Origin: an uncultured Acidiphilium sp.
Lineage (GTDB): Bacteria > Bacillota > Clostridia > Christensenellales > Borkfalkiaceae
Reading direction: 5' to 3'
Assembly (NCBI GenBank): GCA_902495325.1
Contig: CABUWK010000020.1
Span: 1 to 36,774 of the forward strand
Length of the DNA stretch: 36,774 nucleotides
Part shown: positions 23,316-31,436 of the stretch, one piece after another
Numbering within the stretch: position 1 is the first letter of the stretch
Layout: each line of letters begins with the position of its first letter
Notes under the pieces: model-generated
Told to the model about the DNA's origin: nothing
What the model saw: the letters and a program-made list of their open reading frames with translations, nothing else
Database searches by the model: none
Program-made: the position numbers and the translations under genes

Positions 23316-24497
23316 ATGAAAAAATTACTCGGATGTGTTCTTGCGGCTTCCGTGGCGATCACCTGTGCCTGTTGCGGAGAAGGCGGCGGGGAAACTTCGG
23401 AATCGGCGAAGCCTTCGGCGCCGGCGCTGAAACTCGAGGACGTGTGCGATTTCGTGCTCGACGTCGAAAGCGGAAGAGACGTCAGGATTTTACAGCTGAC
23501 GGATATTCAGATCATCGATTCCGATCAGCAACGTTACGAAGGCAGGCTTCATTCCTGGTCGATCGACAAGTGGAAACCGGAATGTATGGAAGATCGCGCA
23601 TTCAAACATATGAGAAACGTGGTAAAAGAAACTTCGCCCGATCTCATCGTGCTGTCGGGAGACAACATATACGGCGAGTTCGACGATAAAGGGACTTCTT
23701 TAAAAGCCCTCGTCGAGGAGATCGACAGTTATAAAATTCCGTGGACGTTCACGTTCGGCAATCACGACAACGAGACGAAAATCGGCGTGGAAGCGACTGT
23801 GAAAGAATATCTGAAATCGAAATACTGCATGTTCACGCGCGGTCCCGTCGAAAAGGACGAGAACGGAGAAGAATATTTCCCCGTGGCGGGAAACGGAAAC
23901 TTCAACATCGGGATCACGCAGGGCGGAAAGCTGACGGAAGTCGTATGGCTGGCGGACAGCAACGGGCATACCGATTCCGACCGCGGGCAGAACATGTTTT
24001 CTTCCGTCGGGCTTCAGGACAGCCAGATCGATTGGTTCACGCAGAGAAACGAGAAGTTAAAGGAATATAACGGCGGAAAATCTCCGAAGTCGATCGGATT
24101 TTTCCATCATCCGATGCGCGCTTACGGCGACGCGATGCAGAAATACGGCTATGTTTCTTCGCTTCACGATTTCTTTGACGAAAACGGGGATTACGGTATT
24201 TTCAAGCCGATCGAGATCCCGGAAAATACGAACGGAGACAGCGGTTGTATGCACGCCGACGCCGGGAGCTATATCGACGCAAATTACGTTTTTCATAATT
24301 TACTGAAACAGTATTCCTGCGAAGGCTGGTTTTTCGGACACGACCACGTGAACAATGCGAGCGCGGAGTTCGAGGGCGTGCGCTATACTTACGGCTTAAA
24401 AGCGAGCGAATACGACGATTATACCAACGGCGAGATCGGCGGAACGCTGATTGCGGTCGGAAACAATAAAATGACGGTCAGACAGATTTTCGGCTGA
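23316..24497 (+). CDS. Lipoprotein metallophosphoesterase (calcineurin-like)
   Basis: This is a 393-aa protein with a short lipoprotein signal (T-C-A-C, Cys19 as likely lipid site), so it acts outside the membrane. All five calcineurin-like phosphoesterase blocks are present: L-Q-L-T-D-I-Q (metal Asp), V-L-S-G-D-N, T-F-G-N-H-D-N-E, F-F-H-H-P and F-F-G-H-D-H-V-N. Insertions are typical of the Dcr2/purple-acid-phosphatase-like branch. The substrate could be a phosphomonoester or diester released from a phosphorylated glycan or nucleotide. Its place between a surface protein and the regulator suggests that the imported material carries phosphate or that phosphate is stripped on the surface. It starts nine bases after the previous gene with AAGGAG. 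Confidence 0.88.
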   Translation: MKKLLGCVLAASVAITCACCGEGGGETSESAKPSAPALKLEDVCDFVLDVESGRDVRILQLTDIQIIDSDQQRYEGRLHSWSIDKWKPECMEDRAFKHMRNVVKETSPDLIVLSGDNIYGEFDDKGTSLKALVEEIDSYKIPWTFTFGNHDNETKIGVEATVKEYLKSKYCMFTRGPVEKDENGEEYFPVAGNGNFNIGITQGGKLTEVVWLADSNGHTDSDRGQNMFSSVGLQDSQIDWFTQRNEKLKEYNGGKSPKSIGFFHHPMRAYGDAMQKYGYVSSLHDFFDENGDYGIFKPIEIPENTNGDSGCMHADAGSYIDANYVFHNLLKQYSCEGWFFGHDHVNNASAEFEGVRYTYGLKASEYDDYTNGEIGGTLIAVGNNKMTVRQIFG

Positions 24498-24511
24498 CGG
24501 TACGAAAAGCG

Positions 24512-24545
24512 GACGGAAGATTCCGTTCCGGTCGGAATGTCCGTC
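24512..24545 (+). other. Intercistronic stem-loop upstream of the ROK gene
   Basis: GACGGA (24512-24517) pairs with TCCGTC (24540-24545), and inside it ATTCCG (24520-24525) pairs with CGGAAT (24533-24538) around a seven-base loop. The in-frame ATG at 24537 lies in the stem, another reason to start the ROK protein at 24573. The stem is also symmetric enough to serve as a protein-binding site. Confidence 0.55.
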
Positions 24546-24572
24546 GTAAAGGACGGGGACATCGGGAGAACC

Positions 24573-25757
24573 ATGCAGGTAAGAAATCAGACTTATTTAC
24601 GAAGGAAAAACAAAGAAGAGATCATTAAGCTTCTGAGAGAAAAGAGCATGTCTTATTCGGACATCGCGCGGACGCTCATGCTGTCCAATACCGCCATCGC
24701 AAAGATCGCCGACGATCTGATCTCGGACGGACTTATCGTACGCGACGGAGACGGGAAGGGCAGAACGGGTATCGGGCTGAAGATCAACGGCGATTACGGA
24801 TATGTGTTTGCCGTGGATCTTTCGGGCAAAAAAATCAATATCTGCGCCGCCGACATGCAGAGCAATATTCTCCTGCGACGGACCATCCCGGACGTCGTGC
24901 ATATCGAAAGAACGGATTTCGAAAAGGTTCTCTCCATCATGAAGGAAATGGCGGAAAGCGAAACGCTTGCGGGCAAGGCTTTACGGTGCATTTCCATTGC
25001 GACCCCCGGAAAAATGGACGAAGAGGGAAGGTTTATCCTGAATCCCCGTTTCGGCGGATTCGGCAACCTTTCGCTGAAGCAATTAACGGAAGAAAAATTT
25101 CCCTGCGCGACCGTCATTAAAAACGACGTGAAACTCGCCCTCGAAGGGGAAAAAACTTACGGATCCATTCTGACCGACGTTTCGGATGCGATCATGTTTC
25201 ATATCGACGTCGGCACTGGTTCCGCTCTGATGTTCAACAACAAAATTTATTGCGGAACGCGCGGTTTTGCGGGAGAGATCGGCTATTTCAAACTGGACGC
25301 TTTCCGCACGCGGGACGACGATTACGGCAACCTGAAATATTCCAACTATTTCGATTCCCTTTCCCTCTATTCCGTGCTCGAGATCGTGCGCAGAGAGGTG
25401 AGCGGCGGCGCGGAAGGGTATCTGGCGGAGCTTGTTTCGAGGCGCGGGATCGACGCTTACGATATTACGATCAAAGACATGACGGACGCCTACATCGCGG
25501 GCGATCCCGTCACGGTGCGCGCGCTCGATTCGTCCGCGCGGGTTCTGGGAAGCGTGGCGGCAAACCTTGCCGAATATCTCGATATCGATATGATCGTGAT
25601 CAACGGCGCCGCGGTCGATCTGGGCGAAAATTATCTGAACGCCGTACGCGAAACGGCGAGAGGGAAAAGGGTGGAATATTCGAGTTTGCTGAACGATACC
25701 ACGATCATGGGTGCCGTGAACGCGGGGATCACGCAGGCGTTTTTCCTGCGGTTATAG
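24573..25757 (+). CDS. ROK-family transcriptional regulator
   Basis: This is a 394-aa regulator of the NagC/XylR type. The N-terminal winged helix covers about residues 10-60 (E-E-I-I-K-L-L-R-E-K-S-M-S-Y-S-D-I-A-R-T-L-M-L-S-N-T-A-I-A-K-I). A two-lobed ROK sugar-kinase-like domain follows, with V-F-A-V-D-L-S-G near 80 and I-D-V-G-T-G-S-A-L near 212. The canonical zinc motif C-x-C-G-x-x-G-C after G-E-I-G is missing; the sequence there runs G-Y-F-K-L-D-A-F-R-T-R. Sugar phosphorylation is therefore unlikely and a pure sensor role more likely. I chose ATG 24573 because GGGAG precedes it and family alignment begins there; an in-frame ATG at 24537 would add 12 residues. It probably controls this locus, with the AAAC-TTT-GTTT palindromes at 12284 and 12454 as candidate targets. 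Confidence 0.88.
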   Translation: MQVRNQTYLRRKNKEEIIKLLREKSMSYSDIARTLMLSNTAIAKIADDLISDGLIVRDGDGKGRTGIGLKINGDYGYVFAVDLSGKKINICAADMQSNILLRRTIPDVVHIERTDFEKVLSIMKEMAESETLAGKALRCISIATPGKMDEEGRFILNPRFGGFGNLSLKQLTEEKFPCATVIKNDVKLALEGEKTYGSILTDVSDAIMFHIDVGTGSALMFNNKIYCGTRGFAGEIGYFKLDAFRTRDDDYGNLKYSNYFDSLSLYSVLEIVRREVSGGAEGYLAELVSRRGIDAYDITIKDMTDAYIAGDPVTVRALDSSARVLGSVAANLAEYLDIDMIVINGAAVDLGENYLNAVRETARGKRVEYSSLLNDTTIMGAVNAGITQAFFLRL

Positions 25758-25770
25758 GAGTTTTGCATCG

Positions 25771-27615
25771 ATGACGACCACGGATTTTTGTAGACGGGAA
25801 CTAGATCGGTATCTTGGCATGATCTGTCCCGAAAAAACGGAGATCGAATTGCGTCTTTTCCCGGACGGGAGCTTCGGATCCCGGGAAGACAGATTTTTCG
25901 AGTACGGGGAAATACGGGTGGAAAAAGGAAAGGGCACGATCGCGGGAAACCGTCCGCGCGCCCTTCTTTTGTCCGTATACGAATTTCTGCGCCGCCTCGG
26001 ATGCGTGTTTCTCCGCCCCGGGAAAGGGGGAGAATCGATCCCGGAGAGGGAGATCGGAGAGATTACCGTGTTTGCCGATTTTACCCCCGCAAACAGGCAT
26101 CGGGGCATTACGATCGAAGGGGCGGTTTCCCTTGAGAACGTGCTGGATATCGTAGACTGGGCGGCGAAAGCGGGTTTTAACTCTTACTATATGCAGTTCC
26201 GCACCGCGCATGAATTTTTCAAACGCTGGTATACCCATTCTTCCAATCCTTTGCTCGAAAAAGAACCTTTCGGCGAAGAACAAAGCGCGGAATACGTAAA
26301 AAAAATCGTCGCGGAGATCAGACTTCGCGATATGATCTACCATGCCGTCGGGCACGGGTGGACTTCGGAATGTCTCGGTCTTTCTTCCGACGGGTGGAGC
26401 GGAACGACGGTCGGATTAACGCCGGAACAAAAAGAAATGGTTGCCGAGATCGGCGGGGAGAGAAAGCTTTTTAAGGGCATTCCGTTAAATACGCAACTTT
26501 GCTATTCGAAAGAATCGGTGCGGGAGAAACTGGCGGAAGAAGTCGCGGTATATGCGGAAAATCACCCGGAAACGGACGTGATCCATTTCTGGCTCGCGGA
26601 CGATTACAACAACGCCTGCGAATGTCCGGAATGCGCGAAAAAATCTCTTGCCGACTGGTATGTTATGATCCTTAACCGGATCGACGAAAAACTGACGGCG
26701 CGGCATATCGGCACTAAGATCTGTTTTCTCGTTTATTTCGAACTTTACTGGGCGCCGCAAACGGAGCGGATCGCCAACGAGGACAGATTTATCATGATGT
26801 TCGCTCCCCTTTTCCGCAGCTATACGAAATCGTTCGGGAGTTCCTGCGGCGGCAAGAGGCTCGCGTATAAAAAGAACAAAACGGAATATCCGACCGACCC
26901 GGGCGTGTATCTGAATTTCTGGAAGGACTGGAAAGAAATTTTTCACGGGGATACCTTCGATTTCGATTACCATCTCATGTGGGATATCAACCGCGATTTC
27001 GGCGGAGAAACTCTTTCGAAAGTTCTTTTCGAAGACGTGCGCTCTTTGAAAAAACTCGGGATGAACGGCTTTATGAGCTGTCAGCTGCAACGTGCTTTTT
27101 ACCCGAACGGCTTGCCGTTTTATCTGCTCGGCAGAGCGCTTGCGGACGGGGAAGAGACCCTCGTAAATATCAGAAGAACGTATTATAGCGCGGCTTTCGG
27201 TAAATATGCGCCGTTTGCGGAAGAGGCTTACGGCATGCTTGAAAAGTATGTGCCGTTTTCTTACGTGCGGGAGGAAACCGGGGGAAGCGAGTATATCCCT
27301 CTTCTTGTAACGGGCAGGGAGAAGATAAAAGAAACGCTTGAAAAAATGCCGGAAGAGAGAGATTCCGAAGTCGTTTCCGTCAGTCTGTCTCTTCTGGAAT
27401 TTGCTTTGAAAAACACCCTCGGCATCGTGGAATGTCTGATCATGAAAGCGAAAGGCGCCGAGCCTTCCGCTCTCGAAAGGGAAGAGGAAAAACGCGTGGA
27501 ATTTTTTAATCTCAACGAAAAGAAATTTCAGCCCTATGTGGACGGGTTTTACTTCAATATGATCACGGAAGGGATCGTGAAATCGGAAAAAGTCGGCATT
27601 TATGCGGGAGACTGA
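25771..27615 (+). CDS. DUF4838-like protein (GH20/GH67-like N-terminal fold), probable glycan enzyme
   Basis: This 614-aa protein has no signal peptide, so it is cytoplasmic. Residues 1-110 look like the alpha/beta domain that precedes the barrel in GH20 and GH67 enzymes (A-L-L-L-S-V-Y-E-F-L-R-R-L-G-C-V-F-L-R-P-G). The central part (about 110-420) is a TIM-barrel-like segment. The diagnostic piece is H-F-W-L-A-D-D-Y-N-N-A-C-E-C-P-E-C (Asp277-Asp278, Cys283, Cys285, Cys288), which resembles the acidic-Cys cluster of DUF4838 proteins. The C-terminal 180 residues are helical. DUF4838 members accompany polysaccharide loci but few have known activity, so I name no reaction. Its start follows the ROK stop by 13 bases, and its stop is three bases before the esterase gene. 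Confidence 0.75.
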   Translation: MTTTDFCRRELDRYLGMICPEKTEIELRLFPDGSFGSREDRFFEYGEIRVEKGKGTIAGNRPRALLLSVYEFLRRLGCVFLRPGKGGESIPEREIGEITVFADFTPANRHRGITIEGAVSLENVLDIVDWAAKAGFNSYYMQFRTAHEFFKRWYTHSSNPLLEKEPFGEEQSAEYVKKIVAEIRLRDMIYHAVGHGWTSECLGLSSDGWSGTTVGLTPEQKEMVAEIGGERKLFKGIPLNTQLCYSKESVREKLAEEVAVYAENHPETDVIHFWLADDYNNACECPECAKKSLADWYVMILNRIDEKLTARHIGTKICFLVYFELYWAPQTERIANEDRFIMMFAPLFRSYTKSFGSSCGGKRLAYKKNKTEYPTDPGVYLNFWKDWKEIFHGDTFDFDYHLMWDINRDFGGETLSKVLFEDVRSLKKLGMNGFMSCQLQRAFYPNGLPFYLLGRALADGEETLVNIRRTYYSAAFGKYAPFAEEAYGMLEKYVPFSYVREETGGSEYIPLLVTGREKIKETLEKMPEERDSEVVSVSLSLLEFALKNTLGIVECLIMKAKGAEPSALEREEEKRVEFFNLNEKKFQPYVDGFYFNMITEGIVKSEKVGIYAGD

Positions 27616-27618
27616 GAT

Positions 27619-29688
27619 ATGATAAAATTTCATTCCTGTTTCGGAAACGGCGCGGTCATTCAGCGGGGATCCGCGTTTGTCGCGAAAGGCAGTTCGAGCG
27701 GCGAAACGGTAGTGACGCTTTCCGGCTGCAACTATAAGAAAACAGTGGCGGCGACGGTGAAAAACGGTATGTTTTATGCGGAATTTTCCCCCGTGAACGA
27801 CACCGCGACCCCGTTTCTTCTTTCTGCGGAATGCGGCGGGGAAAAATGTGTTTCCAGCGTTCGCTTCGGAGACGTGTTTTTAACCGTCGGGCAGAGCAAT
27901 ATGTCCTATTCGCTTTCCGCGACGGAAAATTACGAAAGATGGCTGAAAATGGCAAAAAAATCGGAAACGGCGTTTTTGTCTGTCGGCGAAAAGCCGTTCG
28001 GTTCGACGGAAGAGGTTACGAGATCGTATGACGAATTATCCGATTTCCCCGTAAAAACCGTCTGGAAGGAAGGCGGCGACGAAGGCATTGCCGATATCTC
28101 CGCGATATCCGTGCAACTTGCCGTTTATCTCTGGCAGAGAACGGGCGTGCCGATCGGGATCGTGAGCGCGTCGATGGGCGGGCTGAGCGTAGAATCGTAC
28201 CTTCGCCGGAAAACCGCCGAAGAGGATCCGGAGCTGATGAAAAGGCTGAAAGCCGAAGGCAGATACGTTTCGCGGGAGAACTGGAACCGTTGCGGAGTGC
28301 GCAACTTTACGCAGCTTTCTTCGGTATGGAACGAAAAGATCGCCCCGCTGGGCGGATTTCCGGTCAAGGGGATCGTCTGGTATCTCGGCGAGAGCTCGGC
28401 CTGGGATTACGAAACGGCGGTGACTTTCCGCCTTGCTCTGAGATCGGTCGTCGGCGACATGCGGGAACTGTTCGGTAACGTGCCCTTCGTCACGACGGAG
28501 ATCGCACCCGAATATTATCCTTACGGCGACGGGTTCGGATATCTGTATATCAACGAAGCCCTTTCCGACTTTGCGAAAGAGACGGAAAACGTTTATCATA
28601 TTCCCATATACGATGTCGAACCGCGCTGGCTGAAATATGACGGGGCGGAGTATTATCATCCCATTCATCCGGTAAACAAGCAGCCGGTTTCGGAAAGGAT
28701 CTGTGAGGCTTTGCGCGGTACGGTGACGAAATATCCGTCTATAAGCCGTTTAACACAGAAAAACGGTCGGTTGATCTTAACGGTGGATCCGGTTGAAACG
28801 CAGCTTTTGAAAATACAGCTCAACGGCTTTACCGTGGCGGGGAAAACGGGAAAGTACTTCCCCGCACAGGCAAAGGCGATCTCCGGCAACGAGATCGAAC
28901 TTTTCAGCGAGGACGTGCCTTTCCCCGAGCGCGCGACGTATGCGTTTTTACAGTACCGCGATTTCTGCAACGCAAGAACGATCGACGGCGCGCCCCTGCT
29001 TCCTTATCGGAGCGAACGCGGCGCGGTGACGGGTGATTACTGTTTTACTCCCGCGTTTATGACCCGCGGCGCGGAAGAAGTTTACGAAAACAATTTCGGA
29101 TACGAAATCGGTTTCTGCCGTAAAATTCCGGTCTGGACGAGCGGAGAGATCTATCGCTGTCAAGCCCCCGCGATCGAAGTCCGCAGAAACGGCGATATCG
29201 AAATTTCGGCAACACCGGAAATCAAAGATTACAAGTTTTTCGGCATTTCTCCCGAAATATGCCTTTGCGGACATAAAAACCATCTTGCGGATTTTAACTA
29301 TCTCCGTTTTACGGTAAAAGCGGATGACGATTGCGAATTCCGCGGCGTTATCTGCAAGCTTGCGGACGGTGCGATCTATCGTTACGATCTTCTTTCCGGG
29401 AAAACGAAAATGCCGTTCGTCGCGCTGACGAAAGAGAAGACCCTTTTGCGCTGCGATCTGAGGCGCGTGACGCGAGGGGACGGGTTTCCCGCGGAACTTG
29501 CGGAGGAAGAGAGAAGAAAGATCGTTCAGATCGAGTTCTTATTCCGTGCGGAAAAAAGCGTGAAAGCCACGCTCGGAGATCTGAATTTTACCGATCTTGC
29601 GGGAAAAGACGAAGAGAGGGCGGAACTTTCCGGAAAACGCGGGGAAGAGAAGAAAACCGCCCGCGCGGATACCTGCCTTCCTACATGA
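27619..29688 (+). CDS. SASA/SGNH-type carbohydrate esterase (sialate O-acetylesterase-like)
   Basis: This is a 689-aa protein without a signal peptide. The SGNH-type esterase motifs are present: V-G-Q-S-N-M with Ser93 as nucleophile, the G-I-V-S-A-S-M-G-G segment, W-Y-L-G-E-S-S near residues 254-260 (cf. QGExN in sialate esterases), and H-P-I-H-P-V-N-K with His347/His350 as the catalytic His region. The N-terminal 85 residues form the small beta domain seen before SASA domains. Residues beyond about 370 are extra beta-rich modules not needed for catalysis, one perhaps sugar-binding. It would remove acetyl groups from a sugar inside the cell. Sialic acid itself is not implied, since no nan genes are present; acetylated xylan-like or other glycans are equally possible. 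It is the last gene before a strong terminator. Confidence 0.82.
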   Translation: MIKFHSCFGNGAVIQRGSAFVAKGSSSGETVVTLSGCNYKKTVAATVKNGMFYAEFSPVNDTATPFLLSAECGGEKCVSSVRFGDVFLTVGQSNMSYSLSATENYERWLKMAKKSETAFLSVGEKPFGSTEEVTRSYDELSDFPVKTVWKEGGDEGIADISAISVQLAVYLWQRTGVPIGIVSASMGGLSVESYLRRKTAEEDPELMKRLKAEGRYVSRENWNRCGVRNFTQLSSVWNEKIAPLGGFPVKGIVWYLGESSAWDYETAVTFRLALRSVVGDMRELFGNVPFVTTEIAPEYYPYGDGFGYLYINEALSDFAKETENVYHIPIYDVEPRWLKYDGAEYYHPIHPVNKQPVSERICEALRGTVTKYPSISRLTQKNGRLILTVDPVETQLLKIQLNGFTVAGKTGKYFPAQAKAISGNEIELFSEDVPFPERATYAFLQYRDFCNARTIDGAPLLPYRSERGAVTGDYCFTPAFMTRGAEEVYENNFGYEIGFCRKIPVWTSGEIYRCQAPAIEVRRNGDIEISATPEIKDYKFFGISPEICLCGHKNHLADFNYLRFTVKADDDCEFRGVICKLADGAIYRYDLLSGKTKMPFVALTKEKTLLRCDLRRVTRGDGFPAELAEEERRKIVQIEFLFRAEKSVKATLGDLNFTDLAGKDEERAELSGKRGEEKKTARADTCLPT

Positions 29689-29726
29689 TTTTTCCCGGAA
29701 ATATGCCTGAAATAACCAAACGGCAT

Positions 29727-29761
29727 TGCGCGATCCTGAAAAAGGGGTCGCGTATTTTTTT
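29727..29761 (+). terminator. Intrinsic terminator closing the sugar locus
   Basis: TGCGCGATCC (29727-29736) pairs with GGGTCGCGTA (29745-29754) over ten base pairs including wobbles. The loop is eight bases, and seven T residues follow at 29755-29761. Confidence 0.88.
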
Positions 29762-29834
29762 GCTTTTGCCGAATAAAGGGAATGCCGAGCCTGCATAAAA
29801 CACAGATGCTTTCCGGTTCGTTTTATTTTTGCCC

Positions 29835-29877
29835 GGCATAAGAATGGTATAAGAAAGGCATAAAACGGCATAAGAAA
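29835..29877. repeat. Four tandem copies of an ~11-bp GGCATAAGAAA-like unit
   Basis: Units are at 29835-29845, 29846-29856, 29857-29866 (ten bases) and 29867-29877. The first five or six bases (GG-C/T-ATA) and the A-rich tail repeat each time. The period is one turn of DNA, so a protein could bind all copies on one face. The array ends 75 bases upstream of the -35 box at 29953. The rest of the 314-base gap between 29689 and 30002 holds only the terminator and the promoter. Confidence 0.75.
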
Positions 29878-29952
29878 GACGATTTTCGGCAAAACGTCGC
29901 ATATTTTACGCCGAACTTTACCAAACTTTGCATGACCGCGCCTTTCCGATCG

Positions 29953-29981
29953 TTGACATTTCCGATTTTGTCTGTTATAAT
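29953..29981 (+). promoter_or_regulatory. Sigma-A promoter of the 61-aa gene
   Basis: TTGACA at 29953-29958, a 17-base spacer and TATAAT at 29976-29981 are all perfect matches. The start codon is only 21 bases after the -10 box, so the leader is very short. Confidence 0.88.
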
Positions 29982-30002
29982 AATAAAGAAAAGGAGAAGT
30001 GT

Positions 30003-30188
30003 ATGCAATACAAAGTTTACTGTCTGTTGAACGACGAAAAGTATGCCGTAAAAAACGGCAAGGTCGTACGGGTAAAAGTCGTTGCCGACTGCATCGCCGA
30101 CGCCTTGAAAAAAGCCAAAGAAATGTTCATGAAAAAACTGGAAGAAAGCAAGTTTAAAATTTTCATGTACGAAACCGCGGCGGAATAA
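30003..30188 (+). CDS. Small basic protein, 61 aa, unknown function
   Basis: I do not recognise this protein. It is 61 residues long with a short strand-rich start (M-Q-Y-K-V-Y-C-L-L-N-D-E-K-Y-A-V), a middle V-V-R-V-K-V-V-A-D and an amphipathic helix A-D-A-L-K-K-A-K-E-M-F-M-K-K-L-E-E. There is no signal peptide or membrane segment. The gene has its own consensus promoter and AAGGAG at 29991, which argues that it is real and well expressed. The frame is open upstream to 29928, but that part precedes the promoter. The four 11-bp repeats upstream may be its control region. Confidence 0.75.
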   Translation: MQYKVYCLLNDEKYAVKNGKVVRVKVVADCIADALKKAKEMFMKKLEESKFKIFMYETAAE

Positions 30189-30246
30189 ACGAACGATCCG
30201 GTTTTTGCCGCCGGATAAAAGAGTTTTTCCGCAGCAGAGACAATTC

Positions 30247-30267
30247 CGGAAACGAAAAACGTTTCCG
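30247..30267. repeat. Perfect inverted repeat before the alcohol dehydrogenase gene
   Basis: CGGAAACG (30247-30254) and CGTTTCCG (30260-30267) enclose five A residues, with TTGATTTT following. It may be a weak terminator of the small gene or an operator for the gene starting at 30291. A second, shorter repeat (ATCCGG 30196-30201 with CCGGAT 30211-30216) lies upstream. Confidence 0.5.
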
Positions 30268-30290
30268 TTGATTTTCTACACAGGTGAAAT

Positions 30291-31436
30291 ATGAAAGAGT
30301 TTGAAGTAAAAACCAAAATTTATTTCGGCGAAAACGCCCTCGCGCGTCTCGGCGATCTGAAAACCGACCGCGTATTTCTCGTAGCCGATCCTTTTACGGT
30401 TTCGAGCGGACTGATCGATTACGTGCTCGAACCGCTGAAGAAGAACGGCATCGCTTACAGTATTTTTTCCAAAGTCGTGGCGGATCCTCCGCTTGACGTT
30501 GTGATTGCGGGCGTGAAAGAAGCGCTTGCCTGCAAAGGGAAATACATCGTGGCGGTCGGCGGCGGCTCGGCGATGGATACGTCCAAAGCCATCCGTAAAT
30601 TCGCGGGGAAAATCGACGAAACGTATCGCCCCGAACTGATCTGTATCCCCACGACCTCCGGAACGGGAAGCGAAGTGACGTCTTTTGCCGTTATTTCCGA
30701 TACCGCGCACAATACGAAGATCCCTCTGATCGCGGACGATATGACCCCCGAAGAGGCGATCCTGGACGAAGTTCTCGTGAAAAGCGTTCCGAAGAGCATT
30801 ACCGCGGATACGGGAATGGACGTGATCACGCACGCTATGGAAGCTTACGTTTCTCTCAACAACAACGAGTTTTCGGGCGCGCTTGCGGAAAAAGCCGTAG
30901 AGATCTGCGGGCAGTTTTTGCTTCGTTCGTATAACGACAATAACGATGCGCACGCGAGAAGAAAAGTACATATCGCATCCTGCCTTGCCGGGCTTGCGTT
31001 CAATTCGTCTTCGCTCGGGCTTAACCACGGTATGGCGCACCAGCTCGGGGCAATGTTCCACATTCCCCACGGCAGGGCGAACGCCATTCTTCTTCCGCAT
31101 ATCATCGAATACAACAGCGAGATCAGTACGTTCAGCAGAAGCAAAGCGACTTACGCGCCCTGCGTGAGAAAATATTGCAACCTTGCAAGGATTCTCGGCG
31201 TTTCCAACCTGAACGAAGTGACTACGATTCGCGCGCTTGTCAGCTATATTCAGTTCCTTCTTCACGAAATGTCCATTCCTCTGCATGTTTCCGAACTCAA
31301 CGTGGTGGGTGAGGGCGATTATATGGCGGCGATCGGCGAAATGGCGGATCATGCGCTGGAAGACAGATGCACCGCGACCAATCCCCGCAGACCGACCCGT
31401 CAGGAGATCATCGACATCTATAAGGAAATCTGGTAA
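30291..31436 (+). CDS. Iron-containing alcohol dehydrogenase
   Basis: This is a 381-aa type III (Fe-dependent) alcohol dehydrogenase, a cytoplasmic NAD(P)-linked enzyme that reduces aldehydes or oxidises alcohols. The nucleotide motif G-G-G-S-A-M-D-T-S-K is near residue 95. The iron ligands are Asp177, His181 (M-D-V-I-T-H-A-M-E), His246 (L-N-H-G-M-A-H) and His260 (P-H-G-R-A-N-A), with the spacing of FucO-type enzymes. Motifs resemble the butanol/propanol dehydrogenase branch, so a fermentative role in disposing of reducing power is likely. AGGTG precedes ATG 30291. The TAA overlaps the ATG of the next gene by one base, so the two are translationally coupled. Confidence 0.92.
   Translation: MKEFEVKTKIYFGENALARLGDLKTDRVFLVADPFTVSSGLIDYVLEPLKKNGIAYSIFSKVVADPPLDVVIAGVKEALACKGKYIVAVGGGSAMDTSKAIRKFAGKIDETYRPELICIPTTSGTGSEVTSFAVISDTAHNTKIPLIADDMTPEEAILDEVLVKSVPKSITADTGMDVITHAMEAYVSLNNNEFSGALAEKAVEICGQFLLRSYNDNNDAHARRKVHIASCLAGLAFNSSSLGLNHGMAHQLGAMFHIPHGRANAILLPHIIEYNSEISTFSRSKATYAPCVRKYCNLARILGVSNLNEVTTIRALVSYIQFLLHEMSIPLHVSELNVVGEGDYMAAIGEMADHALEDRCTATNPRRPTRQEIIDIYKEIW

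Noticed and set aside
12544..29688. Sialic acid utilisation locus
   Set aside because: Only the esterase fold hints at it; no sialic acid lyase, kinase or epimerase genes are present.
29689..29952. CRISPR array in the repeat region
   Set aside because: The units are 11 bp and directly adjacent without spacers, and no cas genes are present.
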